Part shown: piece after piece, positions 48,671-57,968 of the stretch | How positions within the stretch are numbered: the stretch's first letter is position 1 | Layout: each line of letters opens with the position of its first letter | Assembly: GCF_003850245.1 (NCBI RefSeq) | Contig: NZ_CP031015.1 | Location: forward strand, 2,542,001-2,606,000 | Length of the DNA stretch: 64,000 nucleotides | Direction: 5' to 3' | Source: Microbacterium sp. ABRD28 | GTDB lineage: Bacteria; Actinomycetota; Actinomycetes; Actinomycetales; Microbacteriaceae | Translations under genes and position numbers: made by a program | Notes under the pieces: model-generated | What the model saw: the letters and a program-made list of their open reading frames with translations, nothing else | What the model was told of the DNA's origin: nothing | The model's database searches: none

Positions 48671-48743
48671 GATCAAACACGCTTTTTCCGCCCTTTCAGC
48701 CTGATCACGGGCTTCTTCTTGCGATTCCCCCCACACTAACGGT

Positions 48744-49940
48744 ATGGAATCTGCACACCGCCACCGCGACACGGTCGCCGTGCACGCCGGACGGAACGAC
48801 CTCGAGGGTCTCGGCGTTCATGCGCTCCCGATCGACCTGTCGACCACGAACCCCCTCCCCGATCTGGAAGCCGGTGGGCTGTCGTACGAATCCATGGCGA
48901 GCGGGGGTCACCCGCTCGCCGACGGCGGTCTCGTCTATGCGCGGTTGTGGAATCCCACCGTCGCCCGCTTCGAGTGCGCGCTGGCCGAGCTCGAGGGCGC
49001 CGAGGAGGCTGTCGCCTTCGCCTCGGGCATGGCGGCGATGACCGCCGCGATCATCGCACACAGTGCAGCGTCCGGGAGGTCGCATGTCATCGCGGTGCGC
49101 CCGCTCTACGGCGGGACCGATCACCTGCTCTCGTCGGGACTGCTCGGTATCGATGTCACGTACTGCGACGAGGACGAGATCGCCGCCGCGATCCGACCCG
49201 AAACCGGGCTGATCGTCGTCGAGACGCCCGCCAACCCCACGCTCGAGCTCGTCGACATCGCGGGCGCGGTGGCGTCGGCCGGAAGCATCCCTGTCCTCGT
49301 CGACAACACGTTCGCAACGCCACTGCTGCAGAATCCGGTCGCGCTCGGAGCGGCGATGTCGCTGCACAGCGCGACGAAGTACCTCGGCGGCCACGGCGAC
49401 GTCATCGCCGGTGTCATCGCGTGCGGTGCTGAGACCGCCGCCGCGCTGCGTCGTGTGCGCGCGGTGACCGGTGGACTTCTGCACCCGCTCGGCGCATATC
49501 TGCTGCACCGAGGACTGCCGACTCTGCCGGTGCGCCTGGAACGGCAGCAGGGGTCGGCGCGCCGGCTCGTGGAATGGCTGCAGGAGCAGCCAGAGATCGC
49601 CGAGGTGCACTACCCCGGCCTCGACGGAGATCCGCGTGGTCTGCTGCGACGTCAGATGCGAGGAACCGGCGCGATGATCGCGGTGAGACTTCGCGGAGGG
49701 TTCGAGGCTGCGGCGGCCGCCACCTCGGCCGTCACGGTCTTCACACACGCTGTGTCGCTGGGAGGGGTCGACTCCCTGATCCAGCACCCTGCCGCCCTGA
49801 CGCATCGTCCCGTGCCCCCGCACGCGCGCCCGCACGCGGGGCTCGTGCGACTGTCGATCGGACTCGAACACGTCGACGATCTCCGCGACGACCTCGCGCG
49901 CGCGCTCCGCGCGATTCCCGCCGAGCTGATCAGCGCGTAA
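48744..49940 (+). CDS. Cys/Met-metabolism PLP enzyme (cystathionine or methionine gamma-lyase type)
   Basis: A 398-residue member of the cystathionine beta/gamma-lyase, gamma-synthase and methionine gamma-lyase family. Seen: VYARLWNPTVARFECALAELEG, FASGMAAMTA, LVDNTFATPLLQNP and the PLP lysine in SLHSATKYLGGHGDVIAG (about residue 211). SLGGVDSLIQHPAALTHRPVP near the C-terminus is also typical. Sequence alone does not separate lyases from synthases. With the divergent Lrp regulator, a catabolic lyase for methionine, homocysteine or cysteine is favoured. The ATG at 48744 follows CACTAACGGT. Confidence 0.86.
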   Translation: MESAHRHRDTVAVHAGRNDLEGLGVHALPIDLSTTNPLPDLEAGGLSYESMASGGHPLADGGLVYARLWNPTVARFECALAELEGAEEAVAFASGMAAMTAAIIAHSAASGRSHVIAVRPLYGGTDHLLSSGLLGIDVTYCDEDEIAAAIRPETGLIVVETPANPTLELVDIAGAVASAGSIPVLVDNTFATPLLQNPVALGAAMSLHSATKYLGGHGDVIAGVIACGAETAAALRRVRAVTGGLLHPLGAYLLHRGLPTLPVRLERQQGSARRLVEWLQEQPEIAEVHYPGLDGDPRGLLRRQMRGTGAMIAVRLRGGFEAAAAATSAVTVFTHAVSLGGVDSLIQHPAALTHRPVPPHARPHAGLVRLSIGLEHVDDLRDDLARALRAIPAELISA

Positions 49941-50021
49941 TCCACACCAGGGCAGCCGCAGGACTGTTCCGTCGAAGACGGGGAGGCGAAGCAGCACGCT
50001 CCTGAGCGGCTGGAACCACGA

Positions 50022-50067
50022 AAGGCCCCCGGTCCGTCACCCGCGAAGGTGCCTGGCCAGGGGCCTT
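50022..50067. terminator. Terminator between the PLP gene and nrdF
   Basis: AAGGCCCC and GGGGCCTT form an 8-bp stem, extended by a partly paired inner arm (CGG/CCAG). It lies between the convergent PLP and nrdF genes, 45 bases before the nrdF stop, followed by TTGTC on the plus strand and preceded by A residues, so it can act in both directions. Confidence 0.6.
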
Positions 50068-50112
50068 GTCGTCATGCGCCGACTGGTGGAACGGGGCGTT
50101 CACCAGGGGTCA

Positions 50113-51117
<1,005 letters not shown>

Positions 51118-53274
51118 TCACAGCATGCAGCTGACGCACTCGGACATGTCGGTTCCCTCGAGCGCCATCTGCCGCAGGCGGATGTAGTAGATGGTCTTGA
51201 TGCCCTTCTTCCAGGCGTAGATCTGCGCCCGGTTGATGTCGCGCGTGGTCGCGGTGTCCTTGAAGAACAGCGTGAGCGACAGCCCCTGGTCCACGTGCTG
51301 CGTTGCGGCGGCGTACGTGTCGATGACCTTCTCGTAGCCGATCTCGTAGGCGTCTTCGTAGTACTCCAGGTTCTCGTTCGTCATGAACGGAGCCGGGTAG
51401 TAGACGCGGCCGAGCTTGCCTTCCTTGCGGATCTCGATCTTCGACGCGATCGGGTGGATCGACGAGGTCGAGTTGTTGATGTACGAGATCGACCCCGTCG
51501 GCGGAACCGCCTGCAGGTTCTGGTTGTAGATGCCGTGCTGCTGGATGCTCGCCTTCAGCTCGCGCCAGTCGTCCTGGGTGGGGACGGGGATCTGGGCGAA
51601 CAGCTCCTTGACCCGCTCCGTGGCGGGCACCCACGCCTGATCGGTGTACTTGTCGAAGAACTCCCCCGACGCGTAGGTGGAGTCCCAGAACCCGTCGAAG
51701 ACGGTGCCGCGCTCGATGGCGAGGCGGTTCGACGCGCGCAGAGCGTGGAAGAGCACCGTGTAGAAGTAGATGTTCGTGAAGTCCAGGCCCTCTTCCGAGC
51801 CGTAGTGGATGTGCTCACGGGCGAGGAAGCCGTGCAGGTTCATCTGTCCGAGTCCGATCGCGTGGGAGCGGTCGTTGCCGTCCTCGATCGAGCGCACGGA
51901 GCGGATGTGGCTCTGGTCGCTCACCGCGGTCAGGGCGCGGATGGCGGTCTCGACCGTCTGGCCGAGGTCGCCGCCGTCCATCGCCAGCGCGATGTTCATC
52001 GAGCCCAGGTTGCAGGAGATGTCCTTGCCGATCTGGGCGTACGAGAGGTCCTCGTTGTAGGTGGTCGGGGTGTTGACCTGCAGGATCTCCGAGCACAGGT
52101 TGGACATGTTGATCCGACCCTTGATCGGGTTGGCCTTGTTCACCGTGTCCTCGAACATGATGTACGGGTAACCCGACTCGAACTGGATCTCGGCGAGGGT
52201 CTGGAAGAACTCGCGCGCGTTGATCTTCGTCTTCTTGATGCGGGCGTCGTCGACCATCTCGCGGTACTTCTCGGTGACCGAGATGTCACCGAAGGGCACC
52301 CCGTAGACGCGCTCGACGTCGTACGGCGAGAAGAGGTACATGTCCTCGTCGTTCTTCGCCAGCTCGAACGTGATGTCGGGGATGACCACACCCAGCGACA
52401 GGGTCTTGATGCGGATCTTCTCGTCGGCGTTCTCGCGCTTGGTGTCGAGGAACCGCAGGATGTCGGGGTGGTGAGCCGACAGGTAGACCGCACCCGCGCC
52501 CTGACGGGCGCCCAGCTGGTTGGCGTAGCTGAAGCTGTCTTCGAGGAGCTTCATCACCGGGATGATGCCCGAGGACTGGTTCTCGATCTGCTTGATCGGA
52601 GCGCCCGCCTCGCGGATGTTCGACAGCAGCAGCGCCACCCCGCCACCGCGCTTGGACAGCTGCAGGGCGGAGTTGATGCCGCGGGCGATCGACTCCATGT
52701 TGTCCTCGATCCGCAGGAGGAAGCACGACACCAGTTCGCCGCGCTGCGCCTTCCCGGTGTTGAGGAACGTCGGCGTGGCCGGCTGGAAGCGCCCGGAGAT
52801 GATCTCCTCGACCAGCTGGACGGCGAGCGCCTGGTCGCCGTCGGCGAGCCCGAGGGCGGTCATGACGACACGGTCCTCGAAGCGCTCGAGGTACCGCTTG
52901 CCGTCGAAGGTCTTCAGCGTGTAGCTGGTGTAGTACTTGAAAGCGCCGAGGAAGGTCTCGAAGCGGAACTTCTTGCCGTAGGCGAGGTCATTGAGCTGCT
53001 GGATGAACTCGAAGGGGTACTTCTCGAGCACCGCCGGCTCGTAGTACTCCTTCTCCACGAGGTAGTCCAGCCGCTCCTTGAGCGAGTGGAAGAACACCGT
53101 GTTCTGGTTCACGTGCTGGAGGAAGTACTCCCGCGCAGCGCGCTTGTCGGCGTCGAACTGGATCTTCCCATCAGGTCCGTACAGGTTCAGCATCGCGTTC
53201 AGGGCGTGATAGTCCAGACCCTCGAATCGCGCCTCGGTCTTGAAGTCCTTCTCGGTCAGTGCAGCTTCCACCAT
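51118..53274 (-). CDS. nrdE: Class Ib ribonucleoside-diphosphate reductase, alpha subunit
   Basis: Catalytic subunit reducing ribonucleoside diphosphates. The 718-residue product lacks the N-terminal ATP cone, as expected for class Ib. It shows [12 protein letters not shown] (specificity and first active cysteine region), [10 protein letters not shown] (radical-accepting site), [10 protein letters not shown], and the C-terminal redox pair in MSECVSCML, which is recharged by NrdH. The start at 53274 overlaps nrdI by 19 bases. Confidence 0.96.
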   Translation of the reverse strand: MVEAALTEKDFKTEARFEGLDYHALNAMLNLYGPDGKIQFDADKRAAREYFLQHVNQNTVFFHSLKERLDYLVEKEYYEPAVLEKYPFEFIQQLNDLAYGKKFRFETFLGAFKYYTSYTLKTFDGKRYLERFEDRVVMTALGLADGDQALAVQLVEEIISGRFQPATPTFLNTGKAQRGELVSCFLLRIEDNMESIARGINSALQLSKRGGGVALLLSNIREAGAPIKQIENQSSGIIPVMKLLEDSFSYANQLGARQGAGAVYLSAHHPDILRFLDTKRENADEKIRIKTLSLGVVIPDITFELAKNDEDMYLFSPYDVERVYGVPFGDISVTEKYREMVDDARIKKTKINAREFFQTLAEIQFESGYPYIMFEDTVNKANPIKGRINMSNLCSEILQVNTPTTYNEDLSYAQIGKDISCNLGSMNIALAMDGGDLGQTVETAIRALTAVSDQSHIRSVRSIEDGNDRSHAIGLGQMNLHGFLAREHIHYGSEEGLDFTNIYFYTVLFHALRASNRLAIERGTVFDGFWDSTYASGEFFDKYTDQAWVPATERVKELFAQIPVPTQDDWRELKASIQQHGIYNQNLQAVPPTGSISYINNSTSSIHPIASKIEIRKEGKLGRVYYPAPFMTNENLEYYEDAYEIGYEKVIDTYAAATQHVDQGLSLTLFFKDTATTRDINRAQIYAWKKGIKTIYYIRLRQMALEGTDMSECVSCML

Positions 53275-53690
53275 CGTTCCAATCCATCGCTGACGCGTGT
53301 CACGTCTTCAGGCGTGCCGAATACTTCGAGCCGGTACAAGTGCGGCACCCGGCACTTGCGGCTGATGATCTCGCCGGCGAGGCAGAACGACTCGCCGAAA
53401 TTGCTGTTGCCTGCGGAGATCACTCCGCGCAGAAGTCGTCTGTTCCGCTCGTCGTTGAGGAAACGGATGACCTGCTTGGGGACGGCACCCTTCTCTTCAC
53501 CGCGTCCCTGGCCTCCCCCATAGGTGGGGGTCACGAGAACGAAGGGCTCGTCCACGACCGGGGTCGGTTCGGAGGCGGTGATCGGGATGCGGACGGCGGG
53601 GAGGTCGAGCTTCTCGATGAAGCGTGCGGTGTTGCCCGACACGCTGGAGAAATAGACCAGGAGCGGGGCGGATGTCGCCAGTGCGCTCAT
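53256..53690 (-). CDS. nrdI: NrdI flavodoxin-like protein
   Basis: Flavoprotein that generates the oxidant used to assemble the manganese-tyrosyl cofactor of NrdF. The 144-residue product has the FMN phosphate loop [39 protein letters not shown] and the NrdI-specific [22 protein letters not shown]. The ATG at 53690 is preceded by AGGAGGGAACC, a strong ribosome site; the longer frame overlaps nrdH and is not used. Overlaps nrdE by 19 bases. Confidence 0.95.
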   Translation of the reverse strand: MSALATSAPLLVYFSSVSGNTARFIEKLDLPAVRIPITASEPTPVVDEPFVLVTPTYGGGQGRGEEKGAVPKQVIRFLNDERNRRLLRGVISAGNSNFGESFCLAGEIISRKCRVPHLYRLEVFGTPEDVTRVSDGLERWWKLH

Positions 53691-53740
53691 GGTTCCCTCC
53701 TGGGCTCGATCCTCGCGGGGTCCCCGACGCGGCGCCGGGT

Positions 53741-53974
53741 TCAGGCCAGGCGCGACGCCAGTTCGTCGATCTTGTCGGGACGGAAGCCCGACCAGTGGTC
53801 CTCGTCGGTGATGACGACGGGTGCCTGCAGGTAGCCGAGGGCCTTGACCTGCTCGAGCGCTGCCGGGTCTTCGGAGAGGTCGTGGACCTCGTATTCGATG
53901 CCCTTCGAGTCCAGCGCACGGTAGGTCGCGGTGCACTGCACGCAAGACGGCTTGGTGTAAACGGTGATCGCCAT
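53741..53974 (-). CDS. nrdH: Glutaredoxin-like NrdH redoxin
   Basis: Electron donor to NrdE, itself reduced by thioredoxin reductase. The 77-residue product has the redox pair CVQC (residues 11-14) in [17 protein letters not shown] and the family C-terminal [13 protein letters not shown]. First gene of nrdHIEF; its upstream region carries two NrdR-box-like sites. Confidence 0.96.
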   Translation of the reverse strand: MAITVYTKPSCVQCTATYRALDSKGIEYEVHDLSEDPAALEQVKALGYLQAPVVITDEDHWSGFRPDKIDELASRLA

Positions 53975-54034
53975 GTCGATCCGTTCTCCCCTCGATTTCG
54001 AGTGTTTGCTCCGGTGACCCCCACCGGGAGACCA

Positions 54035-54050
54035 ATACTACATATGGGTG
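54035..54050. promoter_or_regulatory. NrdR-box-like site 1
   Basis: ATACTACATATGGGTG matches 10 of 16 positions of the NrdR box (ACACTATATATAGTGT form) and keeps the ATAT core. It lies about 60 bases before nrdH. Its partner is exactly 32 bases further upstream. Confidence 0.6.
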
Positions 54051-54066
54051 CCGACATCGGATAGCA

Positions 54067-54082
54067 CCACTAGGGATAGTAG
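54067..54082. promoter_or_regulatory. NrdR-box-like site 2
   Basis: CCACTAGGGATAGTAG matches 10 of 16 positions of the NrdR consensus, with both flanking CACTA and ATAGT arms kept. The start-to-start distance to site 1 is 32 bases, three helical turns, the spacing typical of paired NrdR boxes. Confidence 0.6.
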
Positions 54083-54129
54083 TTACATCCGTGTAGTTTT
54101 CTCACCGTCATCCCCATGTACAACACAGG

Positions 54130-54272
54130 TTGTCCACCGTTTCATCCACAGGCGGCGCTCCGATTCCGCGACCGGAAAGCCCGGATTCGCGCGGCTTTCC
54201 GAACCGGAACGAGAACTCCTCCACAGGGGGGACGGTATTCGGGGGTTCCGACATCCGATTTCCTGTGGACAG
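54130..54272. promoter_or_regulatory. Group of DnaA-box-like nonamers
   Basis: TTGTCCACC (54130-54138), TCATCCACA (54142-54150) and TGTGGACAG (54264-54272, reverse of CTGTCCACA) each differ by one base from TTGTCCACA or TTATCCACA. They occupy the gap between nrdH and the divergent MFS gene (53975-54314), which otherwise holds only the NrdR boxes and the MFS promoter. DnaA control of nrd genes is known in other bacteria. Confidence 0.4.
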
Positions 54273-54302
54273 TGGACGACGGCGTGTCGCGGCGTGTCGC
54301 AC

Positions 54303-54308
54303 TAGCGT
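54303..54308 (+). promoter_or_regulatory. -10 element of the 54315 MFS gene (leaderless)
   Basis: TAGCGT ends 6 bases before the GTG at 54315. Confidence 0.5.
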
Positions 54309-54314
54309 GGTGGC

Positions 54315-55520
54315 GTGGCGGGATATCGAGACCTTCTGCGCACCCCCGGAGTGGCGCGCATCATCGCCGCACAGCTGACCGCCCGCTTCCCCAACGGCAT
54401 GACGAGCCTGGCCGTCCTGCTGCACATCGAGCAGGTGACCGGCTCCTACGGCGCGGCGGGACTTGTCCTGGCCGCCACCTCCGTCGGACAGGCGGTCGCC
54501 GGCCCGGTCACCAGCCGGTGGATGGGCCTGTGGGGCATGCGACGGGTGCTCTCCATCACCCTTGCGATCTGCGCGGTGGCGATCGCAACGCTGGCCCTGG
54601 TGGAGATGCCGCTCCCCGCCTACATGGTGCTGGGCCTGGTCGCCGGGCTGTCGACGCCCCCGGTCCAGTCGGCCGTGCGCACGATCTACCCCAAGATGGT
54701 CAACTCCCGTCAGCTGACTCCCCTGTTCTCGCTCGACGCCTCGCTGCAGGAGATCATCTGGATCATCGCCCCGGTTCTGGTGACGTTCGTGGCGACCCAG
54801 ATCGGCACCGTCGAGGCCCTGGTCCTCATCGTGGTGATCCTCGTCGGCGGCGGGCTGTGGTTCATCCTGTCGCCCGAGGTCGGGCGCGTGCGCATCCCTC
54901 GGAGCCGCCGACGCCTCGGACGCGTGCTCGCCAAGCCGCCCGTGCTTCTGGCCACCGTCATCGGCTTCCTCCTCATCGGTGGCTGCGCCGCGGTCGAGGC
55001 CGGAGTCGTGGCGACCTTCGGCCACAGCGGATTGGAGGCCGGGCTCGTCCTGGCGGTCTTCTCCATCGGGAGCCTCGCCGGCGGCCTCGGCTTCGGCCAC
55101 ATCCCCATCGGTCCGTGGGCGATGGCGCGACGCATGGGCATCTTCACCCTGGGACTCCTCCTCGCCCTGATCTCGCTGGATGTGTGGTGGCTGGGCGGCA
55201 CCCTCTTCCTCGCCGGGATCGGGATCGCCCCGGCCCTGGCGGTGCTCTTCGCGATGACCTCGGCGAGCGTGAAGTTCAGCGAGACCGCCGAGGCCTACGG
55301 ATGGATCGGCACCGGGCAGCTCATCGGCGCCGCTGCGGGGTCGGCCGTCGCCGGTTTCCTCATCGACGGCGTGGGTCCGCAGGGCGCCTACATGGCGGCG
55401 GCGGCCTTCGCGGGCGTCGGCTTCCTCGTCGCGGTGGTCTTCGTCCGGGGCTTCCCCGATCTCCGCGGGCGCGACGCGAGCCCCATTCCCGACACCGAGC
55501 CGGTCTCGACGATCACCTGA
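54315..55520 (+). CDS. MFS transporter
   Basis: A 401-residue major facilitator protein, 12 helices, of the YbjJ/bacterial efflux-like branch. The N-terminus DLLRTPGVARIIAAQLTARFPNGMTSLAVLLHI and the loop VTSRWMGLWGMRRVL (in place of the usual D-R-x-G-R-R) are characteristic of a group common in actinobacteria. Central AVRTIYPKMVNSRQLTPLFSLDASLQEIIWI is also typical. The cargo is unknown. It is divergent from nrdH but has its own leaderless promoter. Confidence 0.8.
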   Translation: MAGYRDLLRTPGVARIIAAQLTARFPNGMTSLAVLLHIEQVTGSYGAAGLVLAATSVGQAVAGPVTSRWMGLWGMRRVLSITLAICAVAIATLALVEMPLPAYMVLGLVAGLSTPPVQSAVRTIYPKMVNSRQLTPLFSLDASLQEIIWIIAPVLVTFVATQIGTVEALVLIVVILVGGGLWFILSPEVGRVRIPRSRRRLGRVLAKPPVLLATVIGFLLIGGCAAVEAGVVATFGHSGLEAGLVLAVFSIGSLAGGLGFGHIPIGPWAMARRMGIFTLGLLLALISLDVWWLGGTLFLAGIGIAPALAVLFAMTSASVKFSETAEAYGWIGTGQLIGAAAGSAVAGFLIDGVGPQGAYMAAAAFAGVGFLVAVVFVRGFPDLRGRDASPIPDTEPVSTIT

Positions 55521-55542
55521 GCGGATGCCGCGGGCGGCCCCC

Positions 55543-55947
55543 CTACTGGATGCGGCGCAGCAGCTCCAGGACCGCCAGTGCATAGGCGTCGGCGGGCTCG
55601 GGGTGCTCGAAGACGATGACATCGCCGCCCAGCTCGATCTCCACCTGATGCGTGTCGACGAGCCGGCGCAGCGACCGGAACGCCCCGCGCAGCAGTTCGC
55701 GCAGCTGACTCTCATGCGGCAGCCACAGGGCGTCTTCGAGCGCGACGGAGTCGAGCGCCCACTCGGTCGTGCCGTTGAAGGCCAGAATCCGACCGGTCGG
55801 GTAATCACGCGGTTCGATGGTCATCTCGCTGACGGTGAAGACGTCGGCGTCGAACTCGGGCTCGTCGAGTTGGAAGCGATCACCCGATGTCGGATGCCAC
55901 ACGAGACCCGCCGCGCGCAGCTCGAGGGCCAGGTCGGTCGAGATCAT
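55543..55947 (-). CDS. Conserved hypothetical protein, about 134 residues
   Basis: A small soluble protein rich in acidic residues, with segments EMTIEPRDYPTGRILAFNGTTEWALDSV and LPHESQLRELLRGAFRSL. Proteins of this kind in actinobacteria are often labelled as pilus assembly protein CpaE, but no ATPase or receiver motif of CpaE is present here, so I leave it unnamed. The ATG at 55947 follows GGAGGGC; an ATG three codons upstream (55956) is possible. It is divergent from the alpha/beta hydrolase gene. Confidence 0.6.
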   Translation of the reverse strand: MISTDLALELRAAGLVWHPTSGDRFQLDEPEFDADVFTVSEMTIEPRDYPTGRILAFNGTTEWALDSVALEDALWLPHESQLRELLRGAFRSLRRLVDTHQVEIELGGDVIVFEHPEPADAYALAVLELLRRIQ

Positions 55948-55987
55948 GCCCTCCATCTTCCGCCACCCCGGGGCGGCGGGGCCCGCT

Positions 55988-55993
55988 TACGCT
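55988..55993 (+). promoter_or_regulatory. -10 element of the alpha/beta hydrolase gene (leaderless)
   Basis: TACGCT ends 7 bases before the GTG at 56001. Confidence 0.5.
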
Positions 55994-56000
55994 GAAGGGC

Positions 56001-56783
56001 GTGATGTTTCCGGTGACCCTCCCCCGCATCTCCTGGGGCGATCCGCGCGCGGGGCGGCGCGCGCTCCTCGTCCACGGCCTCGGTTCGAGCGCGGCGCTGA
56101 TGTGGCGCTTCGGCGTGGCCCTGGCCGAGGACGGCTGGCGTGCCGACGCCGTCGACCTGCGCGGGCACGGCGTCGCCCCGCGCGTGCTCGACTACACGAT
56201 CCCCGCCTACGCCGCCGACCTCGCCCACGCCCGCCCCCAGGCGGGCGATGAGACGTGGGATCTCGTCATCGGCCACTCCCTCGGCGGCGCGGCGACCACG
56301 CTGGCCGCCGCCGACACTCCCGGATGGGCGCGCCGCGTCATCCTGATCGATCCCGCCATCCACCTCTCCGACCACGACCGCGAGGTCGTGCGACGCAGTC
56401 AGGAAGAGGCCTTCGCCGACCCGACGGAGGTCGCTGTGCGCGCGGCGCACCCGCAGTGGCATCCCCATGACATCGAGCTGAAAGCCCTCGCGGCCCGGCA
56501 GGCCAGCCGGTGGGCGGTGGAGCAGACGAGCCTGCAGAACCCCACGTGGGACGTGCGTGAAGCCCTGTCGCGCCTCGATGTCGACGTGGACATCCTGGCC
56601 GCCGATCCGGCGGTGTACAGCATCTTCGACGGCCCGCTCGCCACCGAGGTGCTCGCAGCCAACACCCGGGTGCGGATGACGGTCGTCGCCGGTGCAGGAC
56701 ACTCGCCGCATCGCGACAAGCCCGAGGAGACCGTCGCTGAGCTGCGCCGGGTGATGCAGGGAAGACGGACAATGGGATCGTGA
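56001..56783 (+). CDS. Alpha/beta hydrolase
   Basis: A 260-residue serine hydrolase. The oxyanion segment LLVHGLGSSAALMW is followed by the nucleophile in IGHSLGGAATTLA (about residue 94), an acid in DVDVDILAADPAVYS and the catalytic His in AGAGHSPHRDKPEE (about 239). The substrate is unknown. GTG at 56001 is fixed by the -10; ATG 56004 would remove one residue. Stop overlaps the next start (GTGA), so it is translationally coupled to the acyl-CoA-dehydrogenase-like gene. Confidence 0.85.
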   Translation: MMFPVTLPRISWGDPRAGRRALLVHGLGSSAALMWRFGVALAEDGWRADAVDLRGHGVAPRVLDYTIPAYAADLAHARPQAGDETWDLVIGHSLGGAATTLAAADTPGWARRVILIDPAIHLSDHDREVVRRSQEEAFADPTEVAVRAAHPQWHPHDIELKALAARQASRWAVEQTSLQNPTWDVREALSRLDVDVDILAADPAVYSIFDGPLATEVLAANTRVRMTVVAGAGHSPHRDKPEETVAELRRVMQGRRTMGS

Positions 56784-57928
56784 CCGAACCGGAGACGATC
56801 CTCCCGCCGGATCTGCTCGAGCGTATCCGTGAGCGCGCGAGCGCGCACGATCGCGAGAACACCTTCCCCGCAGCCGACCTCGACGAGCTCCGGGGCATCG
56901 GGTACCTCGCCCTCCTCGTACCGGAGGCCCTCGGGGGGCGAGGACTCTCCCTCGCCGAGGTCGCGCTGCTGCAGCAGCGTCTCGCCACCGCCGCCCCGGC
57001 GACGGCGCTCGCGATCAACATGCACCTGGTCTGGACGGGCGTCGCACGCCAGCTGTCCGACCGCGGCATCGACGATCTGCGGTTCGTGCTGGAGGGCGCG
57101 GCGGCCGGAGAGGTGTTCGCCTTCGGCATCAGTGAAGCCGGCAACGACCTCGTGCTCTTCGGCAGCGACACCGCCGCCGAGCCCCGGCCCGACGGCGCCT
57201 ACGCCTTCACCGGCACGAAGATCTTCACCACCCTGTCCCCCGTCTGGACGCAGCTGGGGCTCCACGGCCTCGACACCCGCTCAGCCGACGGCCCGCGGAT
57301 CGTCTACGCCTTCGTGCCACGAGACGAAGAGGCTGCGGGGCGGGTGCGCATCCGCGACGACTGGGACACCCTCGGCATGCGCGCCACCCAGTCCCGCACG
57401 ACGGAGCTCCACGGCGCCGTCGCGCCGCCCGAGCGCGTGGTCAGGCGCGTTGCGCCCGGGCCTCAGCCCGACCCGCTCGTGTTCGGCATCTTCAGCGTGT
57501 TCGAACTGCTCATCGCCTCGGTGTACACCGGCATCGCGCGGCGGGCTCTCGATCTCGCCGTCCTCGCCGCCGCGCGGAAGGACAGCCAAAACCCGCGGCT
57601 GCGCTGGCAGGTGGCCGATATGGCCATCGCCTACGACGCGATGCCGCCGCAGATCGACGCGCTGTGCCGCGATCTCGCACACGAGGTGGACCACGGCGGA
57701 CGCTGGTTCTCGCTGCTCTCGGGCGTCAAGCACCGGGCCGTCACCACGGCCAAAGCCGTCGTCGACGAGGCACTGGTCGTCGCGGGAGGGTCATCCTTCT
57801 TCGCACGATCGGAACTCTCCCGGCTCTACCGCGACGTCGCCGCCGGGGTGTTCCATCCCTCCGACCCGGAATCGGCCCACTCCGCCGCCGCGACGGCGTG
57901 GCTCGGGCCGCTGGAGACGCCCTCCTGA
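56780..57928 (+). CDS. Acyl-CoA-dehydrogenase-like flavoprotein, possibly monooxygenase
   Basis: A 382-residue flavoprotein with the acyl-CoA dehydrogenase fold: GYLALLVPEALGGRGLSLAEVALL, FGISEAGNDLVLFGS (FAD-binding strand region), TGTKIFTTLS, WDTLGMRATQSRTTELHGAVAP. The C-terminal part reads VVAGGSSFFARSELSRLYRDVAAGVFHPSDPESAH, lacking the usual YEG catalytic-glutamate segment. This resembles FMN-dependent monooxygenases such as DszC more than beta-oxidation dehydrogenases. GTGA coupling to the hydrolase suggests a joint catabolic step. Confidence 0.78.
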   Translation: MTEPETILPPDLLERIRERASAHDRENTFPAADLDELRGIGYLALLVPEALGGRGLSLAEVALLQQRLATAAPATALAINMHLVWTGVARQLSDRGIDDLRFVLEGAAAGEVFAFGISEAGNDLVLFGSDTAAEPRPDGAYAFTGTKIFTTLSPVWTQLGLHGLDTRSADGPRIVYAFVPRDEEAAGRVRIRDDWDTLGMRATQSRTTELHGAVAPPERVVRRVAPGPQPDPLVFGIFSVFELLIASVYTGIARRALDLAVLAAARKDSQNPRLRWQVADMAIAYDAMPPQIDALCRDLAHEVDHGGRWFSLLSGVKHRAVTTAKAVVDEALVVAGGSSFFARSELSRLYRDVAAGVFHPSDPESAHSAAATAWLGPLETPS

Positions 57929-57968
57929 GCGTCGCAATTCGCCAAGGTGCGCGTGCGAGGATGACCGG

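Noticed and set aside
54120..54133. A third NrdR box at the palindrome ACAAC-N4-GTTGT
   Set aside because: It lacks the ATAT core and is 52 bases from the nearest box centre, out of phase with the 32-bp pair.
55543..55956. Pilus assembly protein CpaE
   Set aside because: At about 134 residues it has no ATPase or receiver motif; the label seems to be a transferred database name.
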